A DNA stretch of 64,000 bases. Origin: Cyanodermella asteris (taxonomy: Eukaryota; Ascomycota; Lecanoromycetes; Ostropales; Stictidaceae). Position numbers and translations under genes: made by a program. A model generated the notes under the pieces. It made no database searches. It saw nothing but the letters and a program-made list of their open reading frames with translations, and had not been told where the DNA came from. The first letter of the stretch is position 1. Every line of letters starts with the position of its first letter. Below are positions 63,516-64,000 of the stretch, piece after piece. The stretch covers positions 425,150-489,149 of the forward strand of contig UYJD01000002.1 in NCBI GenBank assembly GCA_900618795.1. Reading direction: 5' to 3'.

Positions 63516-64000
63516 GGGAGCACAACTTTTGAATGATTTACGAGTTTTAGATGGGTAACCTCTTAGCTAGGAGATTGTATCGCCTACCATTTTAAAAGGA
63601 TTTTGTTATGTATATATCAGCGAATCAATTTTGACGCCTTACAAACCTTCAACACCACTCCAGCCGTCCACGTATTCACCCACGAAATTCTTTCTGTGTC
63701 AGTCATAGAAGTCCTGTGCAAGTTCTACGAGTACGATAATTGCTGATTCATCATCCTCTCGGCGTCACATCAGACGTGCGATGAGTGAGGCGTGTGGTCC
63801 AAAGTCAAGGGTTTAGAATATTCTTTACAAGTCGAAAGTTGTTAGAGCTAGGATTTGGACGCCTTGGTTTATTGTCACCTTGATTACAATCGGATCGGGT
63901 GTTTATGATCACAATTGATGTTGACCGTAATATGCGTCTGCCATCGTCTTCCACCGTCTGCCACCGTCTGCCACCGTCTGCCGTTATCTAGAACACTTGC
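63516..64000. other. Catalase 3' region to window end
   Basis: About 485 bp. No gene is seen. It contains the decamer tandem repeat described separately. Confidence 0.5.
63935..63982 (+). repeat. Decamer tandem repeat CCACCGTCTG
   Basis: About 4.8 copies of a 10-bp unit. The last three full copies are identical, and the earlier ones differ by one or two bases. It is non-coding and may mark a variable-number tandem repeat. Confidence 0.9.

Noticed and set aside
1-64000. Virus-like elements, LTR elements, DNA transposons or CRISPR arrays
   Set aside because: No reverse transcriptase, integrase, capsid or transposase-like frame, no long terminal repeats and no regularly spaced repeats were seen by eye.

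Overview
The window is nuclear DNA from a filamentous ascomycete (Pezizomycotina; a Dothideomycete is my guess from gene style only). The evidence is short GT-AG introns of about 50-110 bp with CTAAC/CTGAC-like branch points, compact intergenic regions, and fungal housekeeping genes: Atg11, Fta3/CENP-H, Vta1, Tvp23, Env7, Utp23, Nhp6. I see no operon, CRISPR array, tRNA gene, rRNA gene, virus-like element or intact transposon.

Layout. 0-14 kb: an unrecognised fungal protein running off the left edge (-), the HMG-box protein Nhp6 (-), kinetochore Fta3/CENP-H (-) divergent from a U2-snRNP-associated SR140-like protein (+), and the ribosome-biogenesis factor Utp23 (-) divergent from a mitochondrial PPR-like protein (+). 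14-24 kb: the autophagy scaffold Atg11 (+), a short-chain dehydrogenase (-) and a large pseudokinase (-). 23.6-28.1 kb is gene-poor and holds one convincing gene, a small cysteine-free secreted protein built on a 22-residue tandem repeat. 28-37 kb: an unrecognised fungal protein (+), a carnitine/acylcarnitine carrier (+), a ZIP zinc transporter (-), a fungal-type kinase-like protein (+) and a DHDPS-family aldolase (-). 37-51 kb: valyl-tRNA synthetase (-), TAF2 (-), a conserved unknown (-) and alanyl-tRNA synthetase (+). 51-64 kb: Cia2 (-), Vta1 (-), casein kinase 2 alpha (+), Env7/STK16-like kinase (-), Tvp23 (+), a small coiled-coil unknown (+) and a strongly codon-biased catalase (+).

The genes do not form one pathway or a biosynthetic cluster; this is mostly a conserved core-genome segment. 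Several encode shared cellular themes: Vta1, Tvp23, Env7 and Atg11 act in endomembrane and vacuole traffic, and ValRS, AlaRS and Utp23 in translation. Both tRNA synthetase genes carry apparent mitochondrial presequences upstream of the cytosolic start. AlaRS uses a second in-frame AUG; ValRS has no in-frame AUG and would need a 5' exon or a non-AUG start.

Exon structures below were worked out by hand from reading frame, splice-site sequence and family conservation, and each joined CDS was checked to be divisible by three. No transcript or database evidence was available. I do not see a clearly new multi-gene system. The most unusual items are the repeat-containing secreted protein in its gene-poor island, the pseudokinase with lost catalytic motifs, and the ValRS 5' end.
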